The translations under genes were made by a program, and so were the position numbers. The notes under the pieces were generated by a model that was not told the origin of the DNA, did no database searches, and worked only from the letters and a program-made list of their open reading frames with translations. From Mycobacterium malmoense (GTDB taxonomy: Bacteria > Actinomycetota > Actinomycetes > Mycobacteriales > Mycobacteriaceae): a stretch of DNA of 64,000 nucleotides. Position 1 is the stretch's first letter; every line of letters starts with the position of its first letter. The stretch lies in contig NZ_CP080999.1 in the NCBI RefSeq assembly GCF_019645855.1, positions 496,001 through 560,000 on the forward strand. Reading direction: 5' to 3'. Of this stretch, positions 54,623 through 63,367 are shown piece by piece.

Positions 54623-56034
54623 TGAGGGCCGGACCTCAAGCCGGGTTAGCCTGCCTTACAGCGGTTTTCGCGGCTGTGGTGTGGACCTGTCCGCCGGCGC
54701 TCGCGATCGATGAGCCGAAGGTGGACCCGGGTGTGCCGCCGCCCAGCGGAACCCCGGGGCCCGGGCAGCCGATGGAGCAGCGCGGTCCGTGCAGCACCTC
54801 CGGGGTCATCCCGGGCAGCGATCCCGGTGCGGTGACGCCCGGCCAGGCGGCGCTGAATCTTCCTGCGGCGTGGCAGTTTTCCCGCGGCGACGGCCAACTG
54901 GTGGCGGTCATCGACACCGGGGTGCGGCCAGGTCCGCGGCTGCCCAACGTCGACCCCGGCGGCGATTTCGTCGAGACGACCGACGGCCTGACCGACTGCG
55001 ACGGGCACGGCACCCTGGTTGCCGGGATCATCGCCGGCCAGCCGGCGCCGGCCGGCGAGGACGGTTTCTCGGGGGTCGCGCCCGCGGCGCGGGTGTTGTC
55101 GATCCGGGTGACGTCGGCGAAGTTCTCGCCGCGGACGCCGGGCGGGGATCCGCTGCTGGCGCGGGCGGCCCTCGACGTCGCGACGCTGGGCCGGGCGATC
55201 GTGCATGCGGCCGACCTCGGCGCCCGAGTGATCAGCATCTCCGCCATCACCTGCCTGCCCGCCGACCGGACGGTCGACCAGGCCGCACTGGGCGCCGCGA
55301 TCCGGTATGCGGCCGTCGACAAGGACGCGGTGATCGTGGCCGCCGCGGGCAATTCCGGGTCGACCGGATCGGTCGCCGGCGGAACGTCGTGCGACTCCAA
55401 TCCGCTCACCGACCTGAGCCGTCCGGGCGACCCGCGCAACTGGGCCGGCGTGAAGTCGGTGTCCATCCCGTCGTGGTGGCAGCCGTACGTGCTGTCGGCG
55501 GCTTCCCTGACGCCGGACGGGCAGCCGTCGAAATTCACCATGGCCGGGCCGTGGGTGGGCATCGCGGCACCCGGCGAAGACATTGTGTCGGTGAGCAATC
55601 GTGACGGTGGCGGTCTGGCTAATGGCCTGCCCAACGACCACCAGCAACTGGTCGCGCTGAGCGGTACCAGCTACGCGGCCGGCTACGTGTCGGGCGTCGC
55701 CGCGCTGGTCCGCAGCAAGTATCCCGAACTGACCGCCACGCAGGTGATGCGGCGCATCACCGCCACCGCGCACAACGGCGCCCGGACGCCCTCCAACGTC
55801 GTCGGCGCCGGCAGCGTCGACCCCGTGGCGGCGCTGACATGGGAGTTGCCCGCCGGCAACCAATCTGGCGCGGCACCGGTGAAGCCGGTCGCCGCCCCGC
55901 CGGCACCGGCGCCGAAGGACACCAAGCCGCGGACCGTCGCGTTCGCCGGAACCGCCGCGCTGGCTTTGGTCGTCGCGGCCGTCGCCGCGATCACCGCGAT
56001 CACCGCGCGCCGACGGAAGGAGACCACCCTATGA
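54619..56034 (+). CDS. mycP3: ESX-3 mycosin protease MycP3
   Basis: 471 aa subtilisin-type serine protease anchored in the membrane. Signal peptide at 1-30; catalytic D99 (VIDTGV), H130 (DGHGT) and S351 (SGTSYAA). The C-terminal helix is LALVVAAVAAITAITA followed by RRRK. It stabilises the ESX-3 complex. Two ATGs, 54619 and 54622, overlap the eccD3 stop. Confidence 0.95.
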   Translation: MMRAGPQAGLACLTAVFAAVVWTCPPALAIDEPKVDPGVPPPSGTPGPGQPMEQRGPCSTSGVIPGSDPGAVTPGQAALNLPAAWQFSRGDGQLVAVIDTGVRPGPRLPNVDPGGDFVETTDGLTDCDGHGTLVAGIIAGQPAPAGEDGFSGVAPAARVLSIRVTSAKFSPRTPGGDPLLARAALDVATLGRAIVHAADLGARVISISAITCLPADRTVDQAALGAAIRYAAVDKDAVIVAAAGNSGSTGSVAGGTSCDSNPLTDLSRPGDPRNWAGVKSVSIPSWWQPYVLSAASLTPDGQPSKFTMAGPWVGIAAPGEDIVSVSNRDGGGLANGLPNDHQQLVALSGTSYAAGYVSGVAALVRSKYPELTATQVMRRITATAHNGARTPSNVVGAGSVDPVAALTWELPAGNQSGAAPVKPVAAPPAPAPKDTKPRTVAFAGTAALALVVAAVAAITAITARRRKETTL

Positions 56035-57035
56035 GCCTGCATCGCTCGATACCGATCCCGGGCAGCGGCCGAATCACACTGGCGCTGCTGGCCATAGTGC
56101 CCGCCGTGATGGCCTACCCCTGGCGGTCGCCGCGCGACTACTGGTTGCTGGGCATCGCCGCCGCCGTCGTGATCGTGCTGTTCGGCCGGTGGCGCGGCCT
56201 GTATTTCACCACGATCCTGCGCCGCCGCTGGGCGCTGGCCGGCCGCACCGTAAACCCAACGGGCGCATCGGCACCCGAACCCGGTTCTGCCGGCAGGGCA
56301 ACGGTGCTGCTGCGCGTCGGGCCGCCGGTGGGCGACTCGGACGTGCTTCCGCTGCCCCTGATCGCCGGGTATCTGGACCGCTACGGCGTCCGCGCCGACA
56401 AGATCCGAATCACCAGCCGCGACAATCCCTCCGACGTGTCGAGGCGGGAGACCTGGATCGGGCTCACGCTATCGGCCGAAGACAACCTGGCGGCGCTGCA
56501 GGCCCGCTCGTCGCGGATTCCGTTGCACGAGACCGCTCAGGTCGCGGCGCGCCGGCTGGCCGACCACCTCCGGGAGATCGGATGGGAAGTCAGCACGGTT
56601 GCGCCCGACGACGTCCCGCGATTGCTGGCGCCCAACGCCCGCGAAACGTGGCGGGGAGTGCGGCAGGGCACCTCGGATTACCTTGCGGCATACCAGGTTC
56701 GCGTGGAGGACGGGTTCCCCGAAACCCTGGACGCGGTCCTGTCGCATCCGGCGCGCGAGACCTACACGGCGCTGGAGATCGCCGGTGACGGAACCCACAA
56801 CACCGTCGCGGCCGCGTGCGCGTTCCTCACCGAATCGCCGGTGGCGGCGGCGCTGTCCGGGCTGACCCCGCAACGCGGAAATCACGGGCCGGCGCTGGCG
56901 GCATTGGATCTGCTGTCCACGCAACGACTCGACGGGCACACCGATGAGCCCGCCGGCCTGCTGGCGCGGCTGGCCTGGCCGACTCCGGTGGCCGGCGCCC
57001 ATCGGGCACCGCTGGCCGAGACCGCTAGAACATGA
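56031..57035 (+). CDS. eccE3: ESX-3 membrane protein EccE3
   Basis: 334 aa with two N-terminal transmembrane helices (ITLALLAIVPAVMAYPW, YWLLGIAAAVVIVLFG) and a cytosolic or peripheral domain. It is at the outer rim of the EccBCDE complex. ATGA overlap with mycP3; its end overlaps the convergent hydrolase gene by 11 bases. Confidence 0.93.
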   Translation: MSLHRSIPIPGSGRITLALLAIVPAVMAYPWRSPRDYWLLGIAAAVVIVLFGRWRGLYFTTILRRRWALAGRTVNPTGASAPEPGSAGRATVLLRVGPPVGDSDVLPLPLIAGYLDRYGVRADKIRITSRDNPSDVSRRETWIGLTLSAEDNLAALQARSSRIPLHETAQVAARRLADHLREIGWEVSTVAPDDVPRLLAPNARETWRGVRQGTSDYLAAYQVRVEDGFPETLDAVLSHPARETYTALEIAGDGTHNTVAAACAFLTESPVAAALSGLTPQRGNHGPALAALDLLSTQRLDGHTDEPAGLLARLAWPTPVAGAHRAPLAETART

Positions 57036-58236
57036 CCTCGCGCAGGAACGGCGTCATCCGGCGCAGGTAATCCAGCTGGCTCACGTGCAGCACGTGACTA
57101 CCGGGAAACCAGTGCAGCGCACAGCGATTCCAATGTTCCCAAAGCATGACGGCCTGCCCCGGCGGGGCCATCCGATCGCCGAGGCCGGTGATGATCATCC
57201 GGCGGTCCTTCGGCACCAGTGGCCGGTAGTTCAGGGGGCTGTGGTAGGACAGCCCGGCCGCTAGCTCGTCACGGCCGATCTTGGACAACCGCAGCCCCAG
57301 CCCGACGAGTTTGTTGGCCGGGAACCATTCGTCGAACATCGTCGCCGGGCTCACGACCGGGCAGTTGGGGATGACGGCCTCGATCCGGTCCTCGACCGAA
57401 GCCACCAGCGCGGCGGTGTAGCCGCCCAGCGATATGCCGGTCAGCGCGACGCGGTCGACGCCGGTGTGCCGCAAATGGTCGATGACGGACCGGAAGTCGT
57501 GCACGGCCTGGGCCATCGCCTCGGCGAAACCGGCGAGCCCGCCGGCGAAATAGCCGAAACCGCTGAACGGCGAGAACTTTTCGGCCCGCGGACCGTGGAA
57601 CGGCAGCGTGTACATCAGGACGTCGTAGCCGGACCGGTAATACCACGGCAGCGTGAAGAACCGCCCGTTGGCCAGGTACGACGACCCCATGAAGCCGTGG
57701 ATGACGCACAGTGTGGGGTGCGGTCCGTCGCTATGCCGCCAGTGCTGCGCGTGCACGATGTTGTTGGACCTCAACGAATCCCATCGCTCCCGCATAGCCG
57801 GGTTGATCGCCCTGAAGCTGCTGGGAAACGAGATGTTGTCCACCGTGCCGCCCGCGATCCACTCCGCGAGCCGATTGGCCGGCCGCGACGAAACCCGGGG
57901 CAGTTCGGTGGGCGCCGGAAACGACTTCGCCGGGTCGCGCTCGGCCGCCAGGTCGGCGTAGAAGCGCAGGTTGTCGCGCTCACCGCCGTACCGCACGGAG
58001 CCGGCGACGACCGCCGGCGTCACCGTCGTCGACAGCACCGACGCGACCGCGGTGCGCAGCGCGAGATCGGAGAGCGCGGCCGCTTCGACGACCAGTCGCT
58101 GACGGGGCGACAACGCCGAGCGCGGCGGCAGTCCCTCGGCACCGGCCGGTACGTCGGCGCCGGGAACATCCGGAACCGGAATCGGGGGATCGACTTGGTT
58201 CGCGTCGGGCGTCACAAACGCGATGCTAGCCTCCAC
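57025..58236 (-). CDS. alpha/beta-hydrolase (Rv0293c-like)
   Basis: 403 aa. Lipase-like fold: VIHGFMGSSYLANGRFF (oxyanion), nucleophile elbow GISLGG, and a late D/H pair (ITGLGDRMAPP, FPGSHVLHVSQ). It resembles the ABHD18/DUF2048 group. No signal peptide. The gene converges on ESX-3 and is kept beside it in mycobacteria, but its role is unknown. Confidence 0.85.
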   Translation of the reverse strand: MEASIAFVTPDANQVDPPIPVPDVPGADVPAGAEGLPPRSALSPRQRLVVEAAALSDLALRTAVASVLSTTVTPAVVAGSVRYGGERDNLRFYADLAAERDPAKSFPAPTELPRVSSRPANRLAEWIAGGTVDNISFPSSFRAINPAMRERWDSLRSNNIVHAQHWRHSDGPHPTLCVIHGFMGSSYLANGRFFTLPWYYRSGYDVLMYTLPFHGPRAEKFSPFSGFGYFAGGLAGFAEAMAQAVHDFRSVIDHLRHTGVDRVALTGISLGGYTAALVASVEDRIEAVIPNCPVVSPATMFDEWFPANKLVGLGLRLSKIGRDELAAGLSYHSPLNYRPLVPKDRRMIITGLGDRMAPPGQAVMLWEHWNRCALHWFPGSHVLHVSQLDYLRRMTPFLREVMF

Positions 58237-58316
58237 TCGGTCGGCGCCGGGGCGTCGTGCGGTAATACGGTTTGTCTATCGGCCGGCGCGTGATGGTGTG
58301 GATCAGGAGGACCGAC

Positions 58317-59102
58317 ATGTGGAATCCCGATGTCTACCTGGCCTTTGCCGACCACCGCAGCCGGCCCTTCTACGACCTGCTGTCGCGGGTGGGCGCCAAG
58401 GGAGCGCGCCGGGTGGTCGATCTCGGTTGCGGGCCGGGCCACCTGACCAAGTACCTGGCCCGGCGCTGGCCGGACGCGGTGATCGAGGCGATGGACAGCT
58501 CGCCGGAGATGGTCGCCGCCGCCAGGGAACGCGGAATCGACGCCGTCACCGGCGACCTGCGGGACTGGAAGCCCAAGCCCGACACCGACGTGGTGGTCAG
58601 CAACGCGGCCCTGCATTGGGTGCCCGAGCACGCCGACCTGCTGGTCCGGTGGGCCGGCGAGCTGGCGCCCGGATCCTGGCTCGGCGTGCAGATCCCGGGC
58701 AACTTCGATACACCGTCGCATGCCACGGTGCGGACGCTGGCCCGCCGTGAGCCCTACGCAAAGATCATGCGCGACATACCTTTTCGCGTGGGGGCGGTGG
58801 TTCAGCCACCGATAAACTACGCCAACCTGCTGCTGGACGTCGGATGCAAGGTCGATGTCTGGGAAACCACCTACCTGCATCAGCTGACCGGGGAGCATCC
58901 GGTGCTGGAATGGATCACCGGCACGGCGCTGGTCCCGGTGCGCGAGCGGCTCGACGACGAGGGCTGGGAGCAGTTCCGCCGGGAGCTCATCCCGCTGCTG
59001 GACGACGCCTACCCGCCCCGGGCCGACGGGACGACCATCTTCCCCTTCCGGCGGGTGTTCATCGTCGCCGAGGTTGGGGGCGCGCGCCGTTCGAGTGCGT
59101 AA
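58317..59102 (+). CDS. tam: trans-aconitate 2-methyltransferase
   Basis: 261 aa, identical in length to Rv0294. SAM-binding motif VVDLGCGPGHLT, then VVVSNAALHWVPEH and WETTYLHQLTGEHPVLEWITGTAL, typical of Tam. It methylates trans-aconitate, which inhibits aconitase. ATG 58317 with AGGAGG. It is divergent from the hydrolase gene. Confidence 0.93.
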   Translation: MWNPDVYLAFADHRSRPFYDLLSRVGAKGARRVVDLGCGPGHLTKYLARRWPDAVIEAMDSSPEMVAAARERGIDAVTGDLRDWKPKPDTDVVVSNAALHWVPEHADLLVRWAGELAPGSWLGVQIPGNFDTPSHATVRTLARREPYAKIMRDIPFRVGAVVQPPINYANLLLDVGCKVDVWETTYLHQLTGEHPVLEWITGTALVPVRERLDDEGWEQFRRELIPLLDDAYPPRADGTTIFPFRRVFIVAEVGGARRSSA

Positions 59103-59112
59103 CCGGCCCGGA

Positions 59113-60510
59113 TCACTCCTCGATGCCGCGGTCGACGGCGATCGCCGCGCGGCCGCTCGGCGTCGCGTGATGAATCTGTAGATAGGTTTCGGTGTAACGC
59201 ACCGCGATGCGGGAACCGGCGAACTCCGATGGTATGACGTCACCGGTGCGCTGACGCCAATCATCCAGGCGGACAGCCAGATCGGTCGCGATCGCGTCTA
59301 TACCCGCGTCTATGCCTGCCTTTATGCCCGTGTCGCCCGCGAGCAAGTTGTTGGTCTCGGTGGGGTCGGCGCGCAGGTCGTAGAGCTCGCGCTGCGGGCG
59401 CGGGCGCTTGACGAACGGCGCGACGGCCAATCCCGACGGGCTTTCCTGGATGTCCCATGGCAGGTCGAGCAGCGGCCGGGGCGCGTAATTCTCGATGTAG
59501 CTGTATTCCTTGGTGCGAATCGCGCGAATCGGGTCGAACGAGTCGTGAAAGGTCTTCGTGGTGTACACGTGGTCTCTGACTGGCACGGTGTCCGGCTCGG
59601 TGTCCGGCGCAAGCAAGGCGCCCGCATGGGACACGCCGTCGACGTCGGCCGGCACGTCGAGACCCAACAGGCCGAGCAGCGTCGGCACCAAGTCGACTCC
59701 GCTGAACAGTTCGTCGTACACGCGCGGCGCCACGGCGCGGCCGGTGGGCGGGCGGATGATCATGCCGATGCCGGTTCCGGCGTCGTATAGCGTGGATTTC
59801 GCACGCGGGAACGCGGCGCCGTGATCGGTGAAGAACACCACCCAGGTGTTGGCGTCGAGCCCCGTCTCGGCCAGCGTGTCCAGCAGCCGGCCGGTTGCGG
59901 CGTCGGCCGTCGCGATCGCCCCGTAGAAGTCGGCGAGATCGCCGCGGACCTCGGGAGTGTCGGGCAGGCAGTCGGGAACGTCGACGTCCGCGGCGTCGGC
60001 CGGCTCGTAGCGGTCCCGCGGGTAGGGCCGGTGCGTCTCGAAGAACCCCGCGGTCAACAGGAACGGTTGGTCCGCGAGGCTTTCGGTGGCGTCCCGGAGC
60101 CACGCCCGGAGCCATTCGGAGGCCTGGTCCACCACGTGCTCGCAGTAGGAGTTCGACACGTCGAATTCGTCGAAGCCCAGCCGCTTCGGGTAGGACGTCT
60201 CGTGTTGCATGCCGAAAAGCGCTGAGTACCAACCGGATTCGGACAACAGTTGCGGCAGGGTCCGGACGCCGCTGCGGTATTCCCAGCCGTGGTGAGCCAG
60301 GCCGACGAGCCCGTTGGTCTGCGGGTAGCGGCCGGTGAACAGCGATCCGCGCGACGGCGAGCACAGCGGCGCCGTGGCATGGGCCCTGGTGAACAGGATA
60401 CCTTCGGCGGCGAGCCGGTCCAGTCGTGGGCTGGATACATCCCGGTGGCCGTAGGCGCCGAGATATCGCCCCAGGTCGTGCCAGTGCACGATCAGCACGT
60501 TGTCTGTCAT
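59113..60510 (-). CDS. sulfatase (Rv0296c-like)
   Basis: 465 aa, as in M. tuberculosis. The sulfatase signature C50-S-P-S-R (LCSPSRGSLFTG) carries the cysteine that becomes formylglycine. FFTDHG supplies metal ligands, and the C-terminal part has ELYDLRADPTETNNLLAGD. A small internal repeat GIKAGIDAGIDA occurs near residue 410. It cleaves a sulfate ester, substrate unknown. It starts five bases after the bluB stop, so both share a message. The sulfotransferase gene Rv0295c is absent. Confidence 0.92.
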   Translation of the reverse strand: MTDNVLIVHWHDLGRYLGAYGHRDVSSPRLDRLAAEGILFTRAHATAPLCSPSRGSLFTGRYPQTNGLVGLAHHGWEYRSGVRTLPQLLSESGWYSALFGMQHETSYPKRLGFDEFDVSNSYCEHVVDQASEWLRAWLRDATESLADQPFLLTAGFFETHRPYPRDRYEPADAADVDVPDCLPDTPEVRGDLADFYGAIATADAATGRLLDTLAETGLDANTWVVFFTDHGAAFPRAKSTLYDAGTGIGMIIRPPTGRAVAPRVYDELFSGVDLVPTLLGLLGLDVPADVDGVSHAGALLAPDTEPDTVPVRDHVYTTKTFHDSFDPIRAIRTKEYSYIENYAPRPLLDLPWDIQESPSGLAVAPFVKRPRPQRELYDLRADPTETNNLLAGDTGIKAGIDAGIDAIATDLAVRLDDWRQRTGDVIPSEFAGSRIAVRYTETYLQIHHATPSGRAAIAVDRGIEE

Positions 60511-60514
60511 ACCG

Positions 60515-61204
60515 TCACCTCGACCGGCGACGATACCGCAGCCGCGACGGCCGACCCCATCGGTTCTCGCTGACGAACTCCGACAGCGGTCGCGCGCAGG
60601 CCCAGCCGTCCAGCTCCAGCGCGGGCCGATCCGGAAACTCGGGCACCGGGCCCAGGCACAGGATGGCCACCGGCTCGGCGTCGACCGGCATTGCCAGCAG
60701 ACCCGCCAACCGCTCCGGATCGAACAGCGAAACCCAGCCCATGCCAAGGCCTTCCGAGCGGGCCGCCAGCCACAGGTTCTGGATTGCGCACGACACCGAC
60801 GCGAGATCCATCTGCGGCAGCGTCCGCCGGCCGAACACGTGCCTGTCGCGGTTGCCGCACAGCGCCACCACGAACAGCTCGGCGCACTCGAGGATGCCCT
60901 CCACCTTGAGCGCCAAAAACTCCTCGGCGCGCTCTCCCAGGGCCGCGGCGGTGAGCGGGCGCTCCTCCTCGACGAGCGCGTGAATGCGTCTGCGGAGCTC
61001 GTCGTCGGTGATCCGGATGAAGCGCCACGGCTGCATCAGCCCGACGCTGGGCGCGGCGTGCGCGGCGCACAATAACCGCGCCAGCACCTCCTCTCCCACG
61101 ACGCCGCCCGGCAGGAACCGGCGCATGTCACGCCGCTCGGAGATCACCCGATAGACGGCCCGCCGCTCCTGGGGGCTGAACGCCTGATCGGTCACAGGGT
61201 TCAT
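60515..61204 (-). CDS. bluB: nitroreductase-family 5,6-dimethylbenzimidazole synthase
   Basis: 229 aa. BluB type: ERRDMRRF, AHAAPSVGLMQPWRFI, MDLASVSCAIQNLWLAARSEGLGMGWVSLF and ILCLGPVPEFPDRPALE. It converts FMNH2 to the lower ligand of vitamin B12. It corresponds to Rv0306 but here stands beside the sulfatase, since Rv0297-Rv0305 are missing, and it reads on the opposite relative strand. Confidence 0.9.
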   Translation of the reverse strand: MNPVTDQAFSPQERRAVYRVISERRDMRRFLPGGVVGEEVLARLLCAAHAAPSVGLMQPWRFIRITDDELRRRIHALVEEERPLTAAALGERAEEFLALKVEGILECAELFVVALCGNRDRHVFGRRTLPQMDLASVSCAIQNLWLAARSEGLGMGWVSLFDPERLAGLLAMPVDAEPVAILCLGPVPEFPDRPALELDGWACARPLSEFVSENRWGRPSRLRYRRRSR

Positions 61205-61268
61205 CGTAGGAAATCGCGCGTTAGCGTGGACCGTGCCTTCTCAGACGGCCTCGGAAGGGAGTGTTTCC

Positions 61269-61550
61269 GTGAAGCTTTCCGACGTACTCGACCAGCAGCC
61301 CGCCGGCGGCGCCGCGCGCGCATACGGCGAGCCCTATGAGACCTCCGACGGTGCCACCGTGATCCCCGTCTCCAAACCGCTCGGCGTGTTTGTCGTGCGC
61401 GACGGCAAGGCTTCCTGGGTGCCCGCCGTCGACGCGGACCGGATCGCCCTGATCGGGGTGATCACCGGCCTGCTGGCGGCGGTGATCGGCACCCTGGCGG
61501 TGCTCCGGCAGCCGCCCTGGCCGCGGATCACGATCACGGACTGTAGGTGA
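61269..61550 (+). CDS. GerW/YtfJ-like small membrane protein
   Basis: 93 aa. KLSDVLDQQPAGGAARAYGEPYE followed by GATVIPVSKPLGVFV resembles the core of GerW (YtfJ) proteins. A C-terminal transmembrane helix (IALIGVITGLLAAVIGTLAVL) follows. GTG 61269 has AAGGGAG eight bases upstream. Mycobacteria do not sporulate classically, so the role is unknown. Its end overlaps the Rv0307c-like gene by 17 bases. Confidence 0.65.
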   Translation: MKLSDVLDQQPAGGAARAYGEPYETSDGATVIPVSKPLGVFVVRDGKASWVPAVDADRIALIGVITGLLAAVIGTLAVLRQPPWPRITITDCR

Positions 61551-62016
61551 CGCCGACCGCCCGGAAGACGTAGTCGGGCGGCATGTCGAAGGCCAGCGAC
61601 CGCCGCGGCAGGCCGGCGAGCACGTCGGCCGGGATGGCCGCCTTGTAGTGCAGCGACAGTTCGCCGCTGAACTTCTTGTCAACCTGGGCGACGTCGACGT
61701 CGACCTGCAATCCCGTTGACGAAATCTCGACCTGCGCCGCGCCGGTCTGCGGCGCGTCCCAGCGCACGTTGACGGTCGGGCCGGCCAGCTTGGGCAGCAT
61801 GGACAGCGTCGCCAGCACCCGCTCCGAGGTGAAGACCAGCGAACCCGCATAGCTGGCGACGCTGTGCGGCAACCGCACGCCGGGGAGGACGCCGCTGAAC
61901 CGCCGGGTCACCGCGACGTAGTCGGCAAGGTAGATAAGGCCCTCCGCCTCGACCTGAGCGTGCAGGTCGGCGGGCAGCTTGCCGATGCCGAACAACCTTC
62001 GGACGAAGACCGCCAT
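61534..62016 (-). CDS. conserved mycobacterial protein (Rv0307c-like)
   Basis: 160 aa, the same length as Rv0307c. It begins AVFVRRLFGIGKLPADLHAQ and contains a beta-rich body (VEISSTGLQVDVDVAQVDKKFSGELSLHYK). No known domain, no signal peptide. ATG 62016. Function unknown. Confidence 0.8.
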   Translation of the reverse strand: MAVFVRRLFGIGKLPADLHAQVEAEGLIYLADYVAVTRRFSGVLPGVRLPHSVASYAGSLVFTSERVLATLSMLPKLAGPTVNVRWDAPQTGAAQVEISSTGLQVDVDVAQVDKKFSGELSLHYKAAIPADVLAGLPRRSLAFDMPPDYVFRAVGVTYSP

Positions 62017-62056
62017 GACGCCAGTATGACCGCTTGGCCAGTGGCCAACCACGATG

Positions 62057-62116
62057 GCGAGCAGACGCGGAATCGCATGATTTGCGTGCAAATCATGCGA
62101 TTCCGCGTCTGCTCGC
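62057..62116. repeat. perfect 28-bp inverted repeat
   Basis: Arms 62057-62084 and 62089-62116 are exact reverse complements with a four-base loop (CGTG). It lies between two divergent genes, so it is not an obvious terminator for either. In M. tuberculosis, Rv0308 lies in this interval; here it is gone. Confidence 0.8.
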
Positions 62117-62183
62117 GAGCCCTGCCAGAGCCGGCGCCCATTGGATCACGGCGCGGTGATCCAACCGAACCTAAAGCTTTACT

Positions 62184-62197
62184 TGACCTTTAGGTCA
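62184..62197. promoter_or_regulatory. palindrome upstream of YkuD-like gene
   Basis: TGACCT-TT-AGGTCA, perfect six-base arms, 22 bases before the ATG at 62220. It suggests an operator for a dimeric regulator or a hairpin at the start of the message. Confidence 0.45.
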
Positions 62198-62219
62198 GCG
62201 CCGCCCGACGATTGAATCC

Positions 62220-62873
62220 ATGCGCCGACTGCTAGCTTCGCTGGGGGCTGTGGCGTGCGTGGTGTGCGCGTCGCTTCTGCTCGCCCCGGCAAGTGGTGCG
62301 GCGACCCCCTGGTTCGCGAACTCCGTTGGCAATGCCACGCAGGTGGTTTCGGTCGTCAGCACCGGCGGTTCCACCGCGCAAATGGACATCTATCAGCGCA
62401 CCGCCGCGGGCTGGCAGGCGCTCAAGACCGGCATCCCCACCCACGTCGGTTCGGCGGGCATGGCGCCGCAGGCCAGGAGCGGGGTTCCGGCCACCCCGAT
62501 GGGGGTGTACACGCTCGACTCCGCCTTCGGCACGGCGCCGAATCCCGGTGGGGGACTGCCCTATACGCAAGTCGGGCCGAATCACTGGTGGAGCGGCGAC
62601 GACCATAGCCCCACCTTCAACTCCATGCAGGTCTGCCAGAAATCCCAGTGCCCGTTCAGCACGGCCGCGAGCGAGAACCTGCAAATCCCGCAGTACAAGC
62701 ACGCGGTGGTGATGGGCGTCAACAAGAACAAGGTCCCGGGCGGCGGTGCGGCGTTCTTCTTCCACACCACCGACGGCGCCCCCACCGAGGGCTGCGTGGC
62801 GATCGACGATGCCCAGCTGGTGCAGATCATCCGGTGGCTGCGGCCCGGCGCGGTGATCGCGATCACCAAGTAG
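62220..62873 (+). CDS. secreted L,D-transpeptidase-like (YkuD) protein
   Basis: 217 aa, counterpart of Rv0309. Signal peptide (LLASLGAVACVVCASLLLAP, cleavage near ASGAA). The catalytic region is HTTDGAPTEGCVAIDD with C192 following the histidine, as in YkuD enzymes, though TEGC replaces the usual SHGC. VPATPMGVYTLDSAFG is typical. It may cross-link or edit peptidoglycan. Confidence 0.85.
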   Translation: MRRLLASLGAVACVVCASLLLAPASGAATPWFANSVGNATQVVSVVSTGGSTAQMDIYQRTAAGWQALKTGIPTHVGSAGMAPQARSGVPATPMGVYTLDSAFGTAPNPGGGLPYTQVGPNHWWSGDDHSPTFNSMQVCQKSQCPFSTAASENLQIPQYKHAVVMGVNKNKVPGGGAAFFFHTTDGAPTEGCVAIDDAQLVQIIRWLRPGAVIAITK

Positions 62874-62880
62874 CCGGGCG

Positions 62881-63363
62881 TCAGTCCAGGGCGCGACCGG
62901 CTTTGACCTTAAAGTCCAAGCCCGCCAACGACATTGTGGCCTCATAGGTGCGGTCGTAGCCGGTGGCGCTGATCTTCCAGCCATCGTCGGTGCGCCGGTA
63001 GGTGTCGCGGTAGAAGGCCGCACCGATCAGCATGAAGTCGAAATCGGCGACGATGACCCGGTCTTGCAAGTACCAGGTGCCCGACGCTTCATCGCCCCCC
63101 ACCGTGATCTCCGGGTGAGTCACCCGGTGTTCGGTGATGACGGCCGGGCCCAGTGACCTGCGCATGTAGTTCACCAGGTCGACGCGGTTGGTGAAGTGCA
63201 GCTCCGCACCGACCGACGACCCGTAATCGCCGACCACGTCGTCGGTCAGCGTCTCGGCGAAGTCGTCCCAGCGCTTGGTGTCCAGCGTGCGCAGATACCG
63301 GTACTTGACCTGTTTGATCGCTTCGATGTCGGCTATCTCGGAGGCGAAGTCTTGGGGGCTCAT
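62881..63363 (-). CDS. SnoaL/NTF2-like protein (Rv0310c-like)
   Basis: 160 aa with the NTF2-like cone fold: EIADIEAIKQVKYRYLRTLDTKRWDDFAETLTDDV, TWYLQDRVIVADFDFMLIGAAFYRDTYRRTDDGWKI are typical of ring-hydroxylating or bile-acid dehydratase relatives, each split here only for description. ATG 63363 is preferred; a GTG at 63381 overlaps the TetR stop. It is co-transcribed with the TetR gene. Confidence 0.85.
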   Translation of the reverse strand: MSPQDFASEIADIEAIKQVKYRYLRTLDTKRWDDFAETLTDDVVGDYGSSVGAELHFTNRVDLVNYMRRSLGPAVITEHRVTHPEITVGGDEASGTWYLQDRVIVADFDFMLIGAAFYRDTYRRTDDGWKISATGYDRTYEATMSLAGLDFKVKAGRALD

Positions 63364-63367
63364 CAGG

